Shown piece after piece: positions 10,481-21,180 of a stretch of DNA of 64,000 bases (the first letter of the stretch is position 1; each line of letters starts with the position of its first letter). The notes under the pieces are model-generated. The model was given only the letters and a program-made list of their open reading frames with translations, did not search any database and was not told where the DNA came from. Location: the NCBI RefSeq assembly GCF_000003815.2, contig NW_023365779.1, positions 361,383 to 425,382 of the forward strand. The letters are read 5' to 3'. A program made the position numbers and the translations under genes. The DNA comes from Branchiostoma floridae (Eukaryota > Chordata > Leptocardii > Amphioxiformes > Branchiostomatidae).

Positions 10481-11945
10481 CATCAACCAGGAAATCTTAA
10501 CACATCAGAAGCACAACATGGCACCACTACTGGGTACATTATAGTTCAACCTGAACAGATTACTGCTCTTAATGCTCAGGACCTTCCTTTCTCCAACAGC
10601 CTTGCCAGAGACAACATCATTGCTGCTGCCTGAGCACATCAGAAGGACAACATGGCATCATTAATGGGTACGGTTCAGTTCAACCTGAGTAGATTAAAAA
10701 GCTCTTACTGTTTCAAGCCTGTCCATCTACAGCAACCTTACCAAAAACAACATCACTACTGCTGCCTCAGCACATCAGAAGAACAACATGGCACCACTAC
10801 TGGGTACAGTTCAGTTTAAGCTGAACAGATTCAAAAGTTCTGTTCTTACAGCTCAGAACCTCAGAATTCTTCAATGGCCTCGCCAGAGACAACATCATCG
10901 CTGCTGCCTGAGCACATCAGAAGGACAACCCAACACCACTATAGTGCAGCTCAAACTGAGCAGATTTGACAACTCCTACTGATTAATCCTATCCCTTTTC
11001 TACTCCTACCTTACTACAGACAACAGACTCACCATTATTACCACACAGATAAGATATCACAACAGACTTGAGCATTCCAACCTGAGAAGCTTTGACAGCT
11101 TTGACTGATCGAGCCCAGTTCTTTCCCAACCCCTACCTCTGTTGCCCCAGATAGCAACCTCGCCAGAGACAACATCATTACTACTGCTTGAGCACATCAT
11201 AGGGTCACCATCAGAGCACTTCTAGGAATGCAACAGTCAAGCATGAGCAGATCTGACAGCTTCTGCTGTTCAGACAATGTCTTCGCCAGTAAAAACATTA
11301 TTACTGCTGCTAGAGCAGATCAGAAGGACACCATCAGAGCAATTCTAGCAACACAACAGTCAAACATGAAGTCTGACAGCTTCTGCTGTTCAGAACCATC
11401 CTTTTCCCAACTCCATCCTTTGTTATCCCAGACAAAAACCTCACCAGATACAGCAGCAAAGCTGCTACAAAGGTACATCAGAAGGACATCATCAGAGCAC
11501 TTGCAGAAACATAACAGTTGAACTTGAGCAAATCTGACAACTTCTACTGTTCAGGACCAGCCCTTTCCCAACTCCTACCTCTGCTTTCCCAGATAGCAAC
11601 CTCGCCAGTAAAAACATCATTGCTGCTGCTTGAGCACATCATAGGGACATCATCAGAGTACTTCCAGGAACATAACAGTCAAACATGAGCAGGTCTGACA
11701 GCTTCTACTGTTCAGGACCAGCCCTTTCCCAACTCCTACCTCTGTTATCCCAGACAACAACCTCGCCAGGAAAAAATCATTGCTGCTGCTTGAGCACATC
11801 AGAAGGACACAATCAGAGCACTCCTGGATACATATTACAGTTGAACATGAGCAGATCTGACAACTTCTACTGTTCAGGACCCTTTTTCACTCCTACCTTG
11901 CTGCAGGTAACTGCTTCAGCAAAATACAACAGTGTTACTGGATAG
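10480..11945. repeat. Satellite, unit about 132-162 bp
   Basis: The phrase AGCACATCAGAAGGACA recurs near 10500, 10637, 10769, 10911, 11188, 11310, 11472, 11634 and 11796. Other shared text includes CTCGCCAG..ACATCATTGCTGCTGC and GAGCAGATCTGACA..TCTACTGTTCAG. Spacing is 132-142 bp at the left and 162 bp at the right. Confidence 0.85.
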
Positions 11946-12482
11946 ACATCAAGACATCAAAGTATTGTTGTTACATTCCACATACCCTGCTGAAGACAAC
12001 AGTATATAAGCTCAAATCAGGACACCATAGTAGGACTGGTACATTACATCATTCTACCGGTACAATCTACATGTACATACCATACTGCAGACAGCAGTAA
12101 AACTGTTCACATCAGAATATGGTGTCTGACTGGCGCATTCTACACATGTACATACCTACAGACAGAAGACTAGTATAGCTTCACAGATCAGGACATCACA
12201 GCAGGTACAATCTACCTACCCTGTTACAGACAGCACCCTCCGCAGACAGTGCCCAACAGTTTTCTAGCGTTATGACTACGTGATCATATCAGGATGATAT
12301 CACACCACAGCTGGGTACATTACAGCCCCCCTGTGGGGACTCCCTACAGCTGAGTCACTCCAGCTCATATCAGTCACACAGACGTAGGAGTCCTCAGGCA
12401 GTTAACTGCCTTACATGGCATGGCTGTGTCCCAAGGTAGTGCTCTACCTCACATGGCATGATGTATCCCCAGGTAGTAACTA
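11946..12482. repeat. Diverged short repeats
   Basis: Loosely repeated phrases (TCTACATGTACATACC, GACAGCAG, CTTACATGGCATGGCTG) continue the satellite style. No gene is seen. The final AACTA (12478-12482) is the left target duplication of the next element. Confidence 0.45.
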
Positions 12483-12816
12483 TAGGGTTGGACAAGTTTT
12501 CTAAAATTGACTTGTCCTATCGGGCAAGTACTTCAAAAATTTACTTGCCCGAACCAACTTTTCACTTGCCCGAAATCTAAATGACATTTTTCTATGTATA
12601 TTTATTGCCTTCAATGGAATTTTTGTTATTGGCTCTATTTTCTGTGTTAGTCAATGCTTGATGCCATGACTTTGAAAAGTAGCAAGTACATCAAAATCTC
12701 ACTCAATTGAGAAAAGCTAACTTGTCCGATCGGGCAAGTGGGGAAGGACATGCACTTGCCCTATTGGCATTTTCACTTGACCGGGACTATAGGGCTAGTG
12801 GACTTGTTTATCCCTG
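12483..12816. mobile_element. CAGGG-ended MITE, ACTTGCCC subfamily, 5-bp target duplication
   Basis: The left end is TAGGGTTGGACAAGT and the right end is ACTTGTTTATCCCTG, inverted and diverged. Both sides carry AACTA (12478-12482 and 12817-12821). Words ACTTGCCC/GGGCAAGT and ACTTGTCC recur in both orientations near both ends. There is no transposase ORF. CAGGG-type ends suggest a hAT-like element, and a hAT group with 5-bp duplications is known to me only from memory. Confidence 0.7.
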
Positions 12817-12819
12817 AAC

Positions 12820-13020
12820 TAACATGAATCTTCAGGCAGTGCACTACTTTACATGGCATGGCTGTATCCCCAGGTAGTAACTAACATGAGTGTTAGAATC
12901 TTCAGGCAGTGCACTACTTTACATGGCATGGCTGTATCCCCAGGTAGTAACTAACATGAGTGTTAGAATCTTCAGGCAGTGCACTACTTTACATGGCATG
13001 GCTGTATCCCAAAGCACAAT
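12820..13020. repeat. 70-bp tandem repeat, about 3 copies
   Basis: Almost identical copies of a 70-bp unit (TTCAGGCAGTGCACTACTTT, then ACATGGCATGGCTGTATCCC) repeat head to tail. The element at 12483-12816 interrupts the same repeat field. Confidence 0.85.
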
Positions 13021-13071
13021 TGCCATAAAGCAACTGGATGTGAGGTGCTAAATAACCGCTTTTTGGTGTAT
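13012..13071. mobile_element. Partial copy of the AAGCAACTGG MITE family
   Basis: It contains AAAGCAACTGGATGTGA and CCGCTTTTTGGTGTAT, matching parts of the better-preserved copies at 13161-13270 and 19131-19264. Confidence 0.5.
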
Positions 13072-13160
13072 CTTTTGCTAACCTTCATCGACTACCTTAC
13101 ATGGCATGGATAAATGCTGAGTTGCTACCTAACATAGATGTTAGATATCCAGATAATAAG

Positions 13161-13270
13161 ATATGCCAAAAAGCAGTGTCACTGACGAAAGATAGTGGAC
13201 ATTATCCGAAAAGCCTGACCATTTCCAAAATCATATCCAGTTGCTTCTCAGTAACTGCTTTTTGGCATAT
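13161..13270. mobile_element. Short MITE, ATATGCCAAAAAGCAG ends
   Basis: The ends ATATGCCAAAAAGCAG and CTGCTTTTTGGCATAT are perfect inverted copies. The interior includes TTTCCAAAATCATATCCAG. Related copies lie at 19131-19264, about 20766-20829, about 23107-23204 and about 31886-31930. A TA at each end may be the target duplication. Confidence 0.65.
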
Positions 13271-13398
13271 AGATGTTAGAATCCTGAGGCACTGTGCTGC
13301 AAGACGGGGGATCCCAGAGCTGTGTAGGTGCTGCAATCATCAGGCACTACCTCATGTCATGGATACCTCCACTGGTACTGCACTGCAAATCACGAGAG

Positions 13399-13477
13399 TG
13401 CTGTGTGTAGCACAGTAGTTAGAAACCCTGCCTCTGGATCAAAAGGTCTGGGGTTTGAATCCCAACTGTGTCGCTCA
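13399..13477 (+). mobile_element. tRNA-like SINE head fragment
   Basis: TAGCACAGTAG resembles a pol III A box and GGTTTGAATCCC a B box, at about tRNA spacing, followed by CGCTCATC text. It is probably a truncated tRNA-derived SINE rather than a tRNA gene: the acceptor stem does not pair and the B box departs from consensus. Confidence 0.45.
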
Positions 13478-13529
13478 TCTGACAAGCACACTAGTACTAA
13501 GGCTTGCAGGACGGGGCATAAGCCTGTGG

Positions 13530-14120
13530 TCTACTGTCCATTGTGATTGTTGAAAAGAGCTAGGATAATTTTCCCTGTACAATGAACCTGTAAATACTGT
13601 ACATTGATGACACTGTGTTTATTTTCTCTCATAACCTGTGGAAGAGCAGCTCAAACTTAGCTGATTTATGACCAGTATACTACTGGAAAGGGTGGCAGTA
13701 CTTAGAATGGGATGTTAAGCTCACAGTGGTCCACTGTTCATTATGCTTGTTGAAATGAGGTAAGCAGAATTTCCTTGGTACAATGAACCTGTAAATACTG
13801 TGCATTCATAAGTGTCTACCTTTTCTCTCATGACCAGTGGAAGAATTTAGCTCATCAGTGAACGTAGCTGATTTGAGAGCAGTATATATCTATCCCTGAC
13901 AGAGAGTCCCAGTGCACAGTGAGTGGTGCACAGCATGTATGGGTCCTCAGGCATTTCCCAGGTACAAAGTACTGTACATAGTGTCTGTCTTAAATATCAC
14001 GACCAGTGAAAGAACTCTTCAGTGAGTTAGTTGAGCTCAGTATCTCTCCCTGACAGAGAGTCCCAGTGCACTGTGAGTGAGTGGTGCACAGCATGTATGA
14101 CTCCTCAGGCAGTGCCTAAC
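13530..14120. repeat. Tandem repeat, period about 200 bp
   Basis: The phrases ACAATGAACCTGTAAATACTG, TTTTCTCTCAT..CC..TGGAAGA and CCCTGACAGAGAGTCCCAGTG recur near 13580, 13785 and 13890-14070. Confidence 0.65.
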
Positions 14121-14229
14121 ATATAGTATAATATCCCAGTATTGTAAGACTCCTCAGTCAATCATTCAAATACGTAAGTAAGGTTTTTTAGTAGAGAAAA
14201 AAATCAGCGGTCGCCAACCACATCAACAG

Positions 14230-14475
14230 AAACAATTGTGTAATAGACTTGGAGGGGGCTAGAGTTATGGACAGAGAAGAAAACAGAAGAACATACTGGA
14301 TTAAGGAGGCAGTCTGGATCAGAAAATCAGCTCCAGTCATGAACAGAGATGAGGGGGGTACAAGCTGAGCCATGTTTGAGACGGCATTCTTGCTGCTGCA
14401 AGAAGTAGTTTCCAGTCATTCTACCCTGATGATGGTGTCTGAATGGAGATCTAAATAAACCAAACCAAACCAAGA
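14230..14475 (+). pseudogene. Penelope-like element, C-terminal remnant and tail
   Basis: One frame reads VIDLEGARVMDREENRRTYW then IKEAVWIRK and NRDEGG. After a frameshift in a G run, another frame reads YKLSHV, a stop in place of the expected Trp, then DGIL. This order (RE..WIKEA.WIRK..NRDEG.Y.LSH.WD..L) is what I recall from the C-terminal part of Penelope-like retroelements. The frameshift and stop mark it as dead. It ends in an AAACC repeat tail (about 14455-14475). Placement in the Penelope order is from memory of the motif and needs a protein search. Confidence 0.55.
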
Positions 14476-14780
14476 CAGACATCGAAGAACCTTACTATAT
14501 CCTCAGGAGTGCCTAACATGACAGCTACGTCCCTGCATGGCAGGGTGCCAACGTTACCTCAGGTTCAAACCTCTGCATTAACTAAGCCTCTTGTGTGGGA
14601 GATTTTCTCCAGGCGGCTATTATATGGCTGACTACACGGCCCTAAGGTGCCAAGGAGAAGAAACTGAAAGGGAAATTTGTGACAATGACATCTCTAGTGT
14701 GCCAGCTATTATATGGCTGACTACACGGCCCCAAGGTACTGGGACAGGTGGCACTTAGTCTACCATCTACATATGGCTAA

Positions 14781-15140
14781 GGCCACACCAATTTAATTTC
14801 TTGGTTCACGGATTTTTTCATAAAAAATATGGGGCGAGAGGGCGAAATAAAAATAAAAATCGTAAAATGGTTGGGATAAAGGTAACGGCTAATCCAAAAC
14901 ATAAAGAAAAAAGTTTTCAGCTTGAAAAAAGTACAAAAACACTATTTTTGTACAGTAACAGCACCTGTACCCACACTTTAAGGAGCTTATAATATAAAGG
15001 CCAATTTGCTACACCAGAAAGTTGGTGAATGGTTTCATTAATGGTGAAAATTTGCTGAGTGGTAATTTTTATTTTTATTTTTTTTCCCAAAAAATAGGAG
15101 CGAGTGAATACATGAACCAAGAAATTAAATTGGTGTGGCC
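14781..15140 (+). mobile_element. Harbinger-like MITE, copy 2
   Basis: It starts GGCCACACCAATTTAATTTC, ends in the complementary arm GGTGTGGCC, and is flanked by TAA at 14778-14780 and 15141-15143. The interior closely matches the copy at 3668-4040 in the same orientation, and lacks an ORF of interest. Confidence 0.85.
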
Positions 15141-15442
15141 TAAGGAGAAGAAAGCGAAAGTTGAATCTGTGTCAATGACATCTCCAAGTCTACTGGCTTA
15201 TTACCTGGGTTTACTTCAGTGCAAGGAAAAGAATTTAATTTAAAGTGAAAGTTAATTTTGTGTTAATGATATCTTTAGTGTGCCATCTATGGCTGACTAC
15301 ATGGCCCCCAGGAGTGCTGTCAAACCTGGTACCAAATACCAGGAGAAGAAACTGAAAGTTAAATTTAGGTCAACGACATCTCCTGGTCTACTGGTTTATT
15401 ACCAGAGTTTACTTCAGTCCAAGGAAAAGTAAGTCAAAGTGA

Positions 15443-15529
15443 AATTTTTATTTTTATTTTTATTTCGCCCTCTCGCTCCATATTTTTTATGAAAAAATCC
15501 GTGAACCAAGAAATTAAATTGGAGTGGCC
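15443..15529 (-). mobile_element. Truncated Harbinger-like MITE
   Basis: Only one end is present: TTTCGCCCTCTCGCTCC through AACCAAGAAATTAAATTGG and GGAGTGGCC, followed by TTA. Confidence 0.75.
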
Positions 15530-15969
15530 TTACCAGGGTTGACTACAGTCCAAGGAAAAAAAATTGAAAGTACCCGCTCATTACCTGGACTTCTTGACTT
15601 CATTCCAAGGAAAGTGAAAGTTGAATCTGTGTCAATGACATCTCTAGCTTTACTTGGTAATCACCTGAATTTACTTCAGTACAAGGAAAGTGAAAAGCTA
15701 AATTTGTTTCAATGACGTTTTTGTCTCTAATGTCTTAGTACTTGGGTTTACTTCAGTCCAAAGAAAAGTAAGTGAAAGTTGAATTTGTGACTATGACATC
15801 TCTACCTGTACAAGCCAATTATCTGTGTGGACTTCAGTACAAGAAGAAGAACCAAATAGTGAATTTCAAAGGTACATCTTACAACTGAGTGTCAACTTCT
15901 TCTTTACATCAGTTAAAGCATTATAAAGTGAAAGTTGAAGAAGAAGAAAGTAAAAGTTAGGTGTGCATG

Positions 15970-17620
15970 TCAAAGTGATAAATCACCCATCTGTGTCTCC
16001 ATTGTTCCAGATGAAACCACATCATCATGTTTAAGGGTTTCCTGATTTGTAGTAAAAGTGAGTTAAAATGGTAGATTTGAACTGGAATGTCTCTTTACAT
16101 TTCCCAGGCTTTCAATTCAGTTTATTCTAGATTGAATGTATTTCTCTTTTCTTTAACGATGTTCCCCAGTGACTTACATGGTGAATGCCTTTCCAAGAGG
16201 CCCTGGAAACACAATAAATGGACAAAACATCATGAAAGGAAACCAAGCCATAATGTTACAGGGTCTTATGATATGAAATGAAAATCCATATTTATAGCAC
16301 AGATAATGTAGCACTTCTTTATCACCCATTTCTTTACTACACAATGATTTCTTGTCTGTAGCTAAGAAAGAGTTTCTCTTAGTCTCCACAAGCATGTTTT
16401 AACTATGTTGATTTGCAGTAAAAGTAAGCAGCAACACTAAAAACTCAACAGGCAACTGAGTTGATTGGATAATGTGGCATTTGTTACTTACTTACCAGTT
16501 TAGCTTTTACTACACAGTTATATCTTCATGGCAGCAAAAAAAAGTATCTTTCACCATAATTCTAAGATTAGTTTTTATTTGAAGTAAAACAAGAGGTTAC
16601 AGTTAAAAGCTCAGTACAAGTGATTGAGTCAATTCCATTTCGTGCTTTGTTGCTTTCTTTACTACTAATCTTTTGATTTGATTTATTTGGCTGTACAGAG
16701 AGAAATACAGCCAGGGCTACTCAACTAGCCAGAGGCTATTATCAAGGGCTAGACCTGGTAACTGAATGTTTTCTGAAGCAAATGGATTTGGCTATTCCAC
16801 GATCAAACTTTAGACTTTTTGGTTTGCAGTAAAAACAAGTGGTTGCAGTACAGCTGAATAGTAGATTGTGTTGATCAGATGATGTGCTATTACTTGCTTT
16901 GTTACCCCAGTTGTTACCAGACAATGATATCCTGTCCATAGAAGGATTTTATCTATTCCATGATCATGTGGTAGACTTTTTGCCATGCAGCAAAAAAAGC
17001 AGTTCCAGTGACTGATCAGATTATGTGCTATTACTAATGCTTTGTTACATCGCTTTTTACCAGACAATGATAGATGGATTTTATCTATTCTAAAAGAAGT
17101 TAACATGGTAGACTTTTTGACTTACAGTAAAACAAGGAGTTCAGTTACAGGGCTCGAAATACTGGGTGCATGTGCACCCAAAATTGGAACTGTGCACCCA
17201 ATTATTTTCTGTGGGTGCACAGGGTGCACCCAAATATTTTTTTAGGTTGTGTATGTCAAGATATCAAAGTATACTATATCATATTCTTGACATTTAAGTG
17301 TTAGAAAGATGATAAAGATGTCTATCATGGTACTTGTTTAAAAATTTGATAGCTTGTAACTAAGATTTATTACAAGGTTATTACTTCAATTTAAGAGGTG
17401 CACCCAAAAAATTTTTGGTGCACCCAATTCCTTAAGTTGGGTGTACCAGTACACCTAATTCCAAAAATGAATTTCGAGCCCTGAGTAATAAACAGATGAC
17501 TCAAAAGATAATGTTAGTTTCCTTGCTTTGTCACTCCAGTCACTACCAGACAATAATGTCATGTCTACAAAGGAGCTAATCTTTCTTGCAATACTCTGCC
17601 ACTATGTTGGCACTAACTGG
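15970..17620. repeat. Diverged satellite, unit about 150-185 bp
   Basis: Shared phrases include CTTTGTTACCCCAGTTGTTACC, AGACAATGATATC.TGTC, TTTGCAGTAAAA.CAAG and GATCAGAT.ATGTGCTATTACT. The element at 17148-17483 is inserted in it. Confidence 0.65.
17148..17483. mobile_element. CAGGG-ended MITE, GTGCACCC subfamily
   Basis: The ends CAGGGCTCGAAAT and ATTTCGAGCCCTG are perfect inverted copies. They are flanked by AGTTA (17143-17147) and AGTAA (17484-17488), a 5-bp duplication with one mismatch. The word GTGCACCC or GGGTGCAC recurs several times near both ends. The scaffold TTGGAACTGTGCA matches the CCTGCA subfamily (TTGGAGCTGTGCA) at 32811-33158. Confidence 0.75.
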
Positions 17621-18180
17621 AACATGATTGTCCTTGTCTGACATTCCCCAGTAAAGAATCAAAGGAAAACCTCAGTAATTCATTCCCTCTACTCTCAGAC
17701 ATTTGAAAGTAAAAGTGAAGCAAGAGGTCAGGATAAAAGCCGAGGATTGAGAAGAAGATTGATTCAGGGTACAACTGTGAGTACCAAGTACAGACTTTCA
17801 TGTCATGACCAGACCAGGGCTCTCTCTAAAATCTGTCACTCTGAATCCTTTATTTCATATAATTTCAAATAAGAAAATATTATTGCTAGAACACAAGAAA
17901 AAAATAAAACAAAAGATGTTGCTAAATGGGGGAAACTAATTGGTCATCTTTAGATTGATATGTATGTCTATATACTGCAATGTTAATTGGGGTTCAAATT
18001 CTAAACTTCATTTGTAATTACGGTCATTTTGTTTTACTTATTAGTCCAATAATTTCTCGTGTGTGTTTTTGCGTGCCATTCATGTGTTTGTATGTTCCTT
18101 GTTTCTTTTCTTTAAAAATCAATAAAAATCCTTATTAAAAAAACTGTCACTGAGGGCTGTCCTGGAATGGAAATTTGCTT
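17621..18180. other. Unique stretch, possible retroelement tail
   Basis: No gene is seen. Near 18110-18140 a segment with AATAAAAATCC followed by an A run could be the polyadenylated end of an unidentified retroelement. Confidence 0.3.
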
Positions 18181-18269
18181 GTTCTTAATATCATTGTGCC
18201 TATCTCTATCATACATAATCTTTATTGAGACATTACAAAAGTACAGTGACTTTCGTAAGGTCTGTCATA

Positions 18270-18455
18270 TGTAACAATATTTACATCATATTTACACAGT
18301 ATTTATCACTATCACATCTCACTGAATTGTCTTTATTTATCATTATCATATCTCACCACATTTAGATCACATTTACACCGTATTTATCACTATCATATCT
18401 CACTACATTTACATCACATTTACACTGTATTTATCACTATTATATCTCACTACAT
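18270..18455. repeat. 47-bp tandem repeat
   Basis: Copies of ATTTACAC.GTATTTATCAC followed by TATCATATCTCACTACATTT repeat at 47-bp spacing (for example 18371 and 18418), with a more diverged copy to the left. Confidence 0.8.
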
Positions 18456-18658
18456 TGACGTCATCCTTCCCTATGATGCACATCCAACACCTATGTCGCA
18501 TGTACGTTCACAGCAGGCATGAATTAGACATAAACTTATCACGGATGATTATAGGGGAAACAAAAAGCATTTTTCCTTTGATCCGAGACCCTGTGACTTA
18601 CATCCATTTATCCTGACTGAAACAAGGCTGTCATTGTCTGAATTTTACCCCGCAAATA

Positions 18659-18936
18659 TCAAAGCAGACCTCTGCGGCCACAGAAGTCGCCTCGGCGGTT
18701 ATTCTGTCCACAACCCGTGATCAGAGGAGCTTCGGCTTTGTCTCTCTGCTCTGAATGTTTCATGAAGACAGAATCACCCAGGAGTTTGCAGCCCAAACAG
18801 AAGCAGTGTCTGTCTGATTCCGTATTCCCCACCCAACACACACAGAAAACTGGGAAGGAGAGAACTTTCACGATCGATAGTCCGGCTGCGTCCTGGATTC
18901 TAACTTCCTCGGCCTCTGGGCTGGGCAGTTTTTCTG
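18659..18936 (-). CDS. Possible terminal coding exon, product unknown
   Basis: On the minus strand an acceptor-like stretch (TTCTAAACTGTGCTGCAG) precedes an open frame that begins AEKLPSPEAEEVRIQDAAGL and runs to a TGA at 18659-18661. The composition (Glu/Pro/Ala-rich start, then a Cys-rich segment around CFCLGCKLL and MKHSEQRDKAEAPL) looks more protein-like than nearby frames. The start phase needs one nucleotide from the previous exon, whereas the nearest proposed exon (20208-20434) ends in phase 0. An exon would therefore be missing between them, or this one belongs elsewhere. An internal donor (TGG|GTGGGG) could end the exon sooner. A plus-strand frame is also open here. No homologue is recognised. 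Confidence 0.3.
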
Positions 18937-18962
18937 CTGCAGCACAGTTTAGAAAGTATTTA

Positions 18963-19372
18963 GGCCACACCAATTTAATATTTGGGTTCCCAGACATTTT
19001 TCTAGTAAAACATTTGCAGTAGACCATCACAAGAACAGAATTCTGGGTCAAAACTTGCTCTCCTGAAACCACGCAAACCAAAATACTTGGATGAAGGTTA
19101 TACATCCAGGTACAGTAATAAGATATGCCAAAAAGCAGTTACTCTGAAGCAACTGGGCATGGTTTTGGAAATTGTCAGACGTTTCAGACACCATCCTGTG
19201 TCTTTTGTCACTGACCGTTTCCAAAATCATATCCAGTTGCTTGAGTAACTGCTTTTTGGTGTATGTAAAGCAAATAAGAACAGATTTGCCCCATACTCTG
19301 TTTCCAGGTTGATATTCCAATCTAGCATCAAATTTCAAAATCCATGAACCAAGAAATTAAATTGTGGTGGCC
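18963..19372 (+). mobile_element. Distant Harbinger-like MITE with a nested MITE
   Basis: The left arm GGCCACACCAATTTAAT and right arm AACCAAGAAATTAAATTG..GGTGGCC match the Harbinger-like family ends, but the interior differs. The flanks read TTA and TAA. A second MITE (19131-19264) lies inside it. Confidence 0.6.
19131..19264. mobile_element. AAGCAACTGG-family MITE, nested
   Basis: It runs from ATATGCCAAAAAGCAGTTAC to GTAACTGCTTTTTGGTGTAT, with internal arms AAGCAACTGG and CCAGTTGCTT. It lies within the element at 18963-19372, so it inserted later. Confidence 0.65.
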
Positions 19373-19384
19373 TAAAAAGACTTA

Positions 19385-19591
19385 CTGTAAATGCATTTAA
19401 GTTCGCGGGGATTTAATTTCACGGTAGCGGGAAAAATGACTTTTGCGGTGGATTTAATTTCGCGGTAACACCATCTACTGCAGTCTAATACCTTAATAGA
19501 AAAATGTTCGCGGTGTATTTAATTTCGCGGTAAAGTGGTCGCCGCGAAAACCGCGAACATTAATCCACCGCGAACATTTCTGCACTTACAG
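19385..19591. mobile_element. MITE with TA duplication and TTCGCGG motifs
   Basis: The ends CTGTAAATGC and GCACTTACAG are inverted and flanked by TA (19383-19384 and 19592-19593). The interior repeats TTTAATTTCGCGGT and its complement in both orientations, so the whole 207 bp can fold. No ORF is present. Confidence 0.75.
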
Positions 19592-19593
19592 TA

Positions 19594-20207
19594 TTTTAGC
19601 AGAACACAGACCCCTTGCAGTGTTTCCCCAGATTATATATTAAATCTATATCCAGCCATTTTACAGAATCCTGTGGTTTAATGACGTACCAACATTATGA
19701 CTGTTCCATCATCCTGACAGATCGGTGTGTTTAAGTAGGTTAGAACTAGGTCGAATCAAGCCAGCAGGAGCTGAGATCACAGACTGAAGAAAACTTGGGG
19801 CTGAAGAAATCTCTGTGTGGTTCATCTTTGTTTCTGTCTTCCCTTGCTTTTACTCAATGTTACAAAGTTGGTTATAGTTTGAAAAATGATTGTTCAAATC
19901 ATAATGCATGAATCAATGAAATAAAAAAGTAAAACAAGACATAGACCAACTACAATACTCTGTCAATGGAGGTTACCCTCCAGTCACAGAGTAACAAGTA
20001 CTAGGCATTTTGGGGTTGCAAAATATTCTCTTAAATACTGAGGTAAATCTTAAACCAAGACATCAAATCAGCTTAGCCTAATCCAGTAATCACACATGTT
20101 GGTCATGACCTTGTGACCTCTGACACAGTGACCCTTGACCCTACGCTCCCCAGTGAAGGTAGTACGTGTCGGAAGGAGAAGTTAGAAAACGTTTTATTGA
20201 TGTTTAC
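19594..20207. other. Unique stretch, intron-like
   Basis: If the minus-strand exons proposed on either side are real, this is intron. A minus-strand open frame at 19709-19849 has protein-like composition but no usable splice donor before its stop, so it is not called. Confidence 0.35.
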
Positions 20208-20434
20208 CATGAACCAAATCGCTTCCTGGGGCACACCATACATGCTGCGGAACAACAAATCATTTACCTCATCCTCGGATGTTTTAGATGTGAATCCAGA
20301 ATGTAGGCTAGATGACAACTGAGGCTGTATCATGCTATATGGACCACTCTCTGAAACTGTACCAGGGCGCAAAATCTTTCCTTCAGATTTCTTTTGATGC
20401 TCATTTTCCAGTTTCTCTCTTTGTTGTAGATACT
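20208..20434 (-). CDS. Putative internal coding exon, product unknown
   Basis: The minus-strand frame reads YLQQREKLENEHQKKSEGK and continues through a Ser/Pro-rich stretch (SESGPYSMIQPQ, SGFTSKTSEDE) to YGVPQEAIWFM, immediately before a donor ATG|GTAAAC. A stronger donor, GAG|GTAAAT, would end the exon earlier, at 20268. The acceptor GTAAG|AG has a weak pyrimidine tract. The exon begins with two nucleotides of a split codon, matching the one nucleotide left by the exon at 23340-23509. The Lys/Glu/Gln-rich start suggests a helical, perhaps coiled-coil segment. The gene is not recognised. Confidence 0.45.
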
Positions 20435-20765
20435 CTTACTTTAAATTCTATTTAAGAGAATGTCCCTTGCTCAAGCAAGGTATTCACTTGTACCTGAGGC
20501 AAGGGAGGAAATAGGACGTGTCTTTCCCAATTTTCATGGCACAGGGATTTGAACGTAAAACCTTAAGAATCCAAGTCAACAACCTTAAGCCCAAAATGAC
20601 TTAAAAAACATCAGTTCATTTGTCTTCCTCCCCCTCTTGCATATTGAATCATAGTTCTCCAACTATAATATTCTCTTATACATATCAATTCACAGCTCAG
20701 ATGTAAAAACTCTCTCCAACAAGATTTCTCAAGTGTCACTCCAGGCACTTGATGGCTGTCTTAAA

Positions 20766-20829
20766 TGTCTGTTTTCAAAATCATGTTCCAATCAGTTGCT
20801 TGAGTACCTGCTTTTTGGCATATCTTATT
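20766..20829. mobile_element. Half copy of the AAGCAACTGG MITE
   Basis: It contains TTTTCAAAATCATGTTCC, CAGTTGCTTGAGTACCTGC and TTTTTGGCATAT, equivalent to the right half of the copy at 19131-19264. It abuts the next MITE. Confidence 0.5.
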
Positions 20830-20839
20830 ACCTTTGATG

Positions 20840-21055
20840 TAACGCTAGTTCACCTTTATCCGTGTGGTAACCTATATCCGTTGTTTTACAAAATAGGGTA
20901 TTTAGGCACATCAAGCCCACGGATGGCAGTTTTAAACTGCAATATACTGAAAATAATGCAGTTTGATACCAACATCCGTCAATGTGATATTCCCAAATAC
21001 CCTGTTTTTAAAAAGCAACGGATATAGGTTACCCAACGGATAAAGGTGAACATCA
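20840..21055. mobile_element. MITE with GCTAGTTCACCTTTATCCG ends
   Basis: Left AACGCTAGTTCACCTTTATC and CCTATATCCGTTG are mirrored at the right by CAACGGATATAGGTTACCC and GATAAAGGTGAAC. The interior also has GGGTATTT..AAATACCC arms. Related copies lie at 57340-57560 and 62268-62413. Confidence 0.75.
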
Positions 21056-21180
21056 GTTCTGGATTTTTATTCCAAATCTGAGAACCAACTACTGGACTTG
21101 GTGTGGCCCCCCAGAAGGGTTTATTGATGTTGGGTACAAACGAATCACTGGGATTGGACAAAAGATGGATGCAGACACAG

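Larger units (their letters stand above)
14500..15960. repeat. Diverged tandem repeat (about 120-130 bp), split by MITEs
   Basis: Phrases such as GGAGAAGAAACTGAAAG, TCAATGACATCTCTAG, TATGGCTGACTACA and GGTTTACTTCAGTCCAAGG recur through the block. Two Harbinger-like MITE insertions interrupt it (14781-15140 and 15443-15529). Confidence 0.7.

Noticed and set aside
19709-19849. Protein-like minus-strand frame between proposed exons
   Set aside because: No usable donor before its stop and no good acceptor; it may still be worth checking with transcripts.
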